Source: Thuidium tamariscinum
Taxonomy: Eukaryota > Streptophyta > Bryopsida > Hypnales > Thuidiaceae
Length of the DNA stretch: 64,000 bases
Direction: 5' to 3'
NCBI GenBank assembly: GCA_947034885.2
Contig: OX344758.2
Span: forward strand, 15,651,067-15,715,066
Under the pieces are notes generated by a model that was given only the letters and a program-made list of their open reading frames with translations, ran no database searches and was not told where the DNA came from. The translations under genes were made by a program, and so were the position numbers. Below are positions 59,940 to 64,000 of the stretch, one piece after another (position 1 is the stretch's first letter; the number at the start of each line of letters is the position of its first letter).

Positions 59940-60141
59940 GAAACAATATTGTTTTAGTGGTTACACAGTATAATATTGAAATTATACAGTTGCCAGCAAT
60001 ACAAAAGCAATACTACAACAATGTTGTTTCAACAAAAACATTGTGTACCTATTAGAGTAGATTTGTTGCAATACTACTTTTGTCTTGCAATTGTATAATT
60101 TCAATACTATATTGTGTAAACATTGAAGCAATACTGCAATA
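59940..60141. repeat. Long hairpin, arms ~80 bp
   Basis: 59,940-60,021 and 60,063-60,141 are imperfect reverse complements: ATATTGAAATTATACA faces TGTATAATTTCAATACTAT, and CAATACTACAACAA faces TTGTTGCAATACTAC. The spacer is about 41 bases. Possibly a fold-back MITE. Confidence 0.7.
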
Positions 60142-60520
60142 GGACTGAGGAAGTGGGGGTTATTTCTAGAGTACATATTTATCACATGTCCATAATTTTG
60201 TTTTCATTCACAATCTGACGATTTCATCCAAGATTTTTTTTGGTAATTCAAAGTTTCATGACCAAAAACTTCACAATTGGTTGCCAATTTTCAACCAAAT
60301 AATTGTTTATTATTGGATGCAATCCAATACCAGAAACTGAAGCCCAAAATTTAAAAAACCTGGTTATTTAACAATTAGAATAAGGTAGGGGTCTGTAATT
60401 GCAACCCTATCTCTAAAAGCGATCTGGTAGATTTTGACTCTAACATGTACCAAAAGTGTAGATTTCAGGAGGGGGTCGCTTTTAGAAACCACCGTGTTGT
60501 CAACTTCAAAAATTCATAAC

Positions 60521-60797
60521 TAAGGTAGGTACACCCAAAATGGCACCTGACCTTAATGCGCCACCTACAATGTGCATTCATTTTCAAAATCAATCATGTA
60601 CCCAGACTGTAGATGGCGCTTTCAGAAACTAACTTTGACCATTAATAACTTTTGCATATGGTATCCAAATCCTCTGTTCTTTGGTGCGTTGGAACATGCT
60701 TTCACTAGCCAACAAGATTGCATGAAAATCTGAACAACATGATAACAGGAACTAGGCACAGTAAGAATAAGTGGCACTTTTAGGTGTACCCACCTTA
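60521..60797. mobile_element. 277-bp TIR element, nested
   Basis: Ends TAAGGTAGGTACACCCAAAA and, inverted, TAAGGTGGGTACACCTAAAA, then TGGCAC / GTGCCAC. Its TAAGGTRGG terminus matches that of the surrounding element, so the two belong to one group. Related interiors are at 6,260 and 8,222. Confidence 0.7.
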
Positions 60798-60887
60798 ATT
60801 CCATGAAGGTCCAAAAAAATGAAACGACTTGGGTGAGATGCCAATTCCATTTTTCTTACCACGAAAATTTACTAAAAATTGTTTTAA

Positions 60888-61283
60888 CCCCTAAACGACG
60901 GGCGGGTCACTGTGGACATCAGCGGGCTGTGAACAGTGTGTTCTTCAGCGCAGACTGCGTGAAAAAGTATGCGCTATGAATAGTGCGAGAGAATATGAAA
61001 AGGATGTTGAATGCAACCATAGTTTGCCCGCATTTCAAATTTTGAGTTGGGCACTGTGAGCTACATCTTGTGTTGAGAGAACCTCAACCTCCCTAAAAAT
61101 ATAAGTTTAGTAATGCAGTTTAATTTTTAGATTGCATCACAGTGCAGGATCATGAGCCTGCTACCCTAAACCCACTATCTTAAGTACCCAAAAATAATTT
61201 GATGAAAAATGACTTCTCTCCATTCTGCAGAGCGCCCAGAAGCCATTCATCGACCAGAAAACGGCGCCCGCGTCATTTAAGGG
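60888..61283. mobile_element. TTAA-flanked MITE (396 bp), piggyBac-like
   Basis: CCCCTAAACGACGGGCG at the left and, inverted, CCCTTAAATGACGCGGGCG at the right, directly flanked by TTAA (60,884-60,887 and 61,284-61,287). TTAA target duplication with CCC-starting ends is typical of piggyBac (Kolobok also uses TTAA). The interior is GC-richer than the flanks and has no transposase. Confidence 0.75.
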
Positions 61284-61352
61284 TTAAGGAGTTTAGCTTC
61301 CCCAAAATGCAAATCAGCTGGTAAAGGGTCGCTTTTACAGCCCCCTACCTTA

Positions 61353-61710
61353 ATAATAAGCGGAGCCGTGTTCCTCTCTTTCTGCCTTGGGATCTCCGTC
61401 CACGGAGTGGGGGAGCACTGGAGTAGTGGAGTCTGTCTGTGGCTTGGCTCTGATCCTGCCTGTGATCCGATTCCCCACCCCCACCGCCGCCCCCACTTGG
61501 CTCACGATGCCGTTTCTTTGGGAGAACTCATGTGCGTGCGCATGTGAGAGCTGCTCTGCACTGCGTCGGTCGGTCGGCCCTTCGCCCTTTCTTCAATCAT
61601 CACACGCAAGTGGAGAGACCCTTGCCGGCAAGGCGGACACGTGGACACTTTGCATAGACCAAGGAAATGACTACAAGAAAAGAAGGACTACCATGAAAAG
61701 TTAGTCCTTT
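61353..61710. other. GC-rich patch, function unknown
   Basis: Contains a 105-codon plus ORF (61,387-61,704) with PTPTAAPTW and cysteine pairs but no recognised domain. It may be a gene fragment or a GC-rich regulatory remnant. Confidence 0.3.
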
Positions 61711-63021
61711 TTGGCTGTTGGGTTGTGGGTCTTTGGTTTTGTATGTTAAGTCATCATTTCCTCGGTCTTTGAGAACATGAAAGGTCTTTCTTGGAAGGCT
61801 CTATGGTAGGTTAGTTTACGGACTAGTCAAACTTGTCCTTTTCAATCCAACCAAACCCTTACCATATTTGTGCAGTGCGATATGATGTGGTCGTGGATGG
61901 GATTTGGGATTGGAGACTTTGCAACCAACAACAATGTTAGGGGTCGTGTCCCTTGGATACAACCAATAATTACAGTGAAATTGCATGTGATGATTGTAGT
62001 GTAGAGCATTTGTTGGTACCATGGTTTTGGGGTTTTATGGGAGAGGAAATTGCCTCAAAAAATAAGACTCACTTGAGAAAGAAATGTTCAATAATGGTGA
62101 CTTGATCCCTACTTGGACTTATGCAAAATTTGAAGTCAACCTTGACTATTCAATGATTTTGTTTATGAAGAGGCAAAGATCCTATGCTTTGTGGACGCAC
62201 CACACAAAAGATGGGGGGTAAGGCAATTGTGAGGTTGCTCCAACAAAATTTTATTGGTGTATGTGTGGTAGAAGATACTTATCATTCTAGACTTGTTGTT
62301 CTACAATAGAAGGGCATGCATGATTTTGAGCCACAATGTGGTGCTCAACTATTTGGATTGTCTTGATTTTTAATGATCACTTTAAATTATATTTTTACTA
62401 GTATTGGAAATTATTGTTGCATCATAAATTCATTGATTTTATTTTTAGATGTTTTTTTATTTATTAAAAAAATATTGTACAATACAATATTTACACCTAA
62501 AATTGACATTCAAAATTTTTAGATAATATGTGTATAATTATATATGTATTCCTTAGTGGTGAGGATGTACACCATCTAATTTGAAATAATTTACTACGAA
62601 AACTTTGAACACACCTAACTTTTGTGCTTTCAAGTATAATTATGACCACATTATTCTTTGAAAATATTGTTTATAAACAAAAAGTTCTATATGTAATTTA
62701 TGAATCTTTAATTTATTTTTTTAATTATTTGGAAAAATAAAGACAATCAGTAATTACTAATGCTAAGAATCCAAAATTATATTAATCATCAAAAGCCTCC
62801 AAAATATTTAAATGTTTTAGAATGGATGGAAGCTACATTATATATTTTACATATAAATTAATGGTTTCAATGTAGAGATTCAAAATATAAATTTGTTCAG
62901 TAGTATTGTAGGGCCATGAGTCATTGGCCATGGAACCAAAAAAAATACAATTAAATGTAAAATGTAAAATGCTAGGTTTAAAACTAAACTAAAAACCAAA
63001 CTTGATGACTCTTGCATTGAT
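61711..63021. other. Intergenic; no gene
   Basis: AT-rich, only short ORFs. GGTTGTGGG to ATGGTTTTGG (61,720-62,030) is somewhat richer in G but shows no coding signal. Confidence 0.6.
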
Positions 63022-63025
63022 TTAA

Positions 63026-63645
63026 CCCCTAAAGTTCTTTGACTATGTTTTCACCCAAAACCTCCAAAACTGCCATTTCTAACACAAGTACCAAATATTT
63101 GAAAAATATTGTTTTTGGACACATATAACCATAGGATATTGTAGTATTCAGGTTTGAAAAGACGAGGAAAAAATTTCAGAATTTTTTACCTTGTGGACTA
63201 CAAGATATTAATGTTTGAAGTTACAAAAATCCATTTTTTATCACTGCGAAAATCCGGGCAGCTGCACTTTACAAGCTCACATTTGCATGAAAAAGAGTCC
63301 AAAATGGTAGTGCTCCTTTGGATTCATTCTCCAAGGCAAGTGGGCTACATGCTCAAAAAATTTCAAATCATTTGGAATTGGACAACATATAGAAAAAAAT
63401 AGTTAGTGAAAAGAAGTAGAGAATGAATTTATTTGTGAAATTGAAACTTGCCAATCCCAAAGGTTCAAATGTTTTGATAAACAACCTACACCCAATGTTT
63501 TTATTTTTTTCCAAAAATATTGAAAATTAAGTAAAATAAAGGACTTCAAAGTTTATTTTAGAGTAGGGAATCTATAACTACCTGCAAACTAAAACTCTTC
63601 ATAACTTTTGACTCATTAGTCCAAATGGAATGATTCAAAGCTTTC

Positions 63646-63708
<63 letters not shown>

Positions 63709-63972
63709 CTATTAAACCAATTTCAAATTTTCATTTTCTAAAAAAGTGATTTTTTATGATCTGCCCAAACTGCCCGAGTAGAGAAATAAACAACATATCA
63801 TGCAATAACTTTTTTATCGTGTAGTCAAAAGTCATGAAAATTGTTGAACTTTAAAGATGTTCCTTGTTCACACCTTCTATTAAAATTTGGTCCCAAAATA
63901 TGGAAACCTTTAGTCACACGTACTTGTCCAAAATAGTTATGTTGCCAAAAAAGGCATGTTGGTCCTTTAGGG
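63026..63972. mobile_element. TTAA-flanked element, complete copy (947 bp)
   Basis: TTAA-CCCCTAAAGTTCTTTGAC at the left (63,022 on) and GTTGGTCCTTTAGGG-TTAA at the right (to 63,976). Short terminal inverted repeats CCC(C)TAAAG. Partial copies of its two halves lie at 5,558-6,120 and 3,370-3,725. It has no transposase; the 82-codon ORF at 63,154 is not one. Confidence 0.7.
63649..63705. repeat. (AT)n microsatellite, about 28 units
   Basis: Uninterrupted AT dinucleotides inside the TTAA element; the partial copy at 3,620 has only TATATATA at this place, so the tract expanded here. Confidence 0.97.
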
Positions 63973-64000
63973 TTAAAAGCCCCAAAAAATCATTTGAAAG

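Larger units (their letters stand above)
60381..61352. mobile_element. TIR element (972 bp) containing two further elements
   Basis: Left end TAAGGTAGGGGTCTGTAA. Right end, read inverted, TAAGGTAGGGGGCTGTAA, followed in both by an AAAGCGA block. Inside it lie the 277-bp element at 60,521 and the TTAA element at 60,888. No transposase. The target duplication is unclear. Confidence 0.65.

Noticed and set aside
61387-61704. 105-codon ORF as a gene
   Set aside because: GC-rich but with no recognisable domain and an odd composition; retained only as a GC-rich patch.
63649-63705. AT tract as a replication origin or regulatory element
   Set aside because: A simple microsatellite inside a transposon explains it.
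1-64000. CRISPR array, bacterial operon or phage defence system
   Set aside because: No regularly spaced repeats with unique spacers; the genes are spliced and eukaryotic.

Overview
The window is nuclear DNA from a streptophyte, most likely a land plant and possibly of bryophyte grade. It is AT-rich and gene-poor. The evidence is spliced genes with GT-AG introns, a eukaryotic tRNA-Asp, a plant-type germin-like protein, plant-style telo-boxes and dense MITE-type transposons. The species cannot be fixed from the sequence.

Layout. 1-11,158 is intergenic: palindromes, degenerate repeats, TIR elements and an imperfect ~350-bp tandem array, with no convincing gene. 11,159-33,827 is a head-to-tail segmental duplication (unit 1, 11,159-23,859; unit 2, 23,860-33,827). 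Each unit carries one intact, intronless germin-like gene on the minus strand (18,671-19,360 and 29,851-30,540). The units differ mainly by transposon insertions, one apparent excision and a few large indels, so each serves as the empty-site control for the other. 33,828-41,325 is intergenic, with two more MITEs, a small retroposed fragment and a ~700-bp inverted repeat.

41,326-50,150 is the gene-dense part. A divergent phosphoglycerate kinase gene (minus, eight coding exons seen) and a C1D/LRP1 exosome-cofactor gene (plus, five exons) diverge from a short shared promoter region, followed by tRNA-Asp(GUC). After another MITE (51,236-51,954), a short F-box ORF (53,892-54,146, minus) ends at an early stop. 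54,700-64,000 is repeats: tandem arrays, a long hairpin, nested TIR elements and two elements flanked by TTAA.

The most informative signals are: (1) a ~730-bp MITE family with GGGTGATTGCAAGAAACAC ends and 4-bp target duplications, with a nested insertion, a matching empty site and a probable excision footprint; (2) a ~2-kb, almost identical tract inside the older duplication, suggesting gene conversion; (3) a PGK-family protein that keeps most catalytic residues but has lost the equivalents of Arg170 and Glu343; (4) a CACTA-like non-autonomous element present in only one unit. I found no CRISPR array, operon or defence system.
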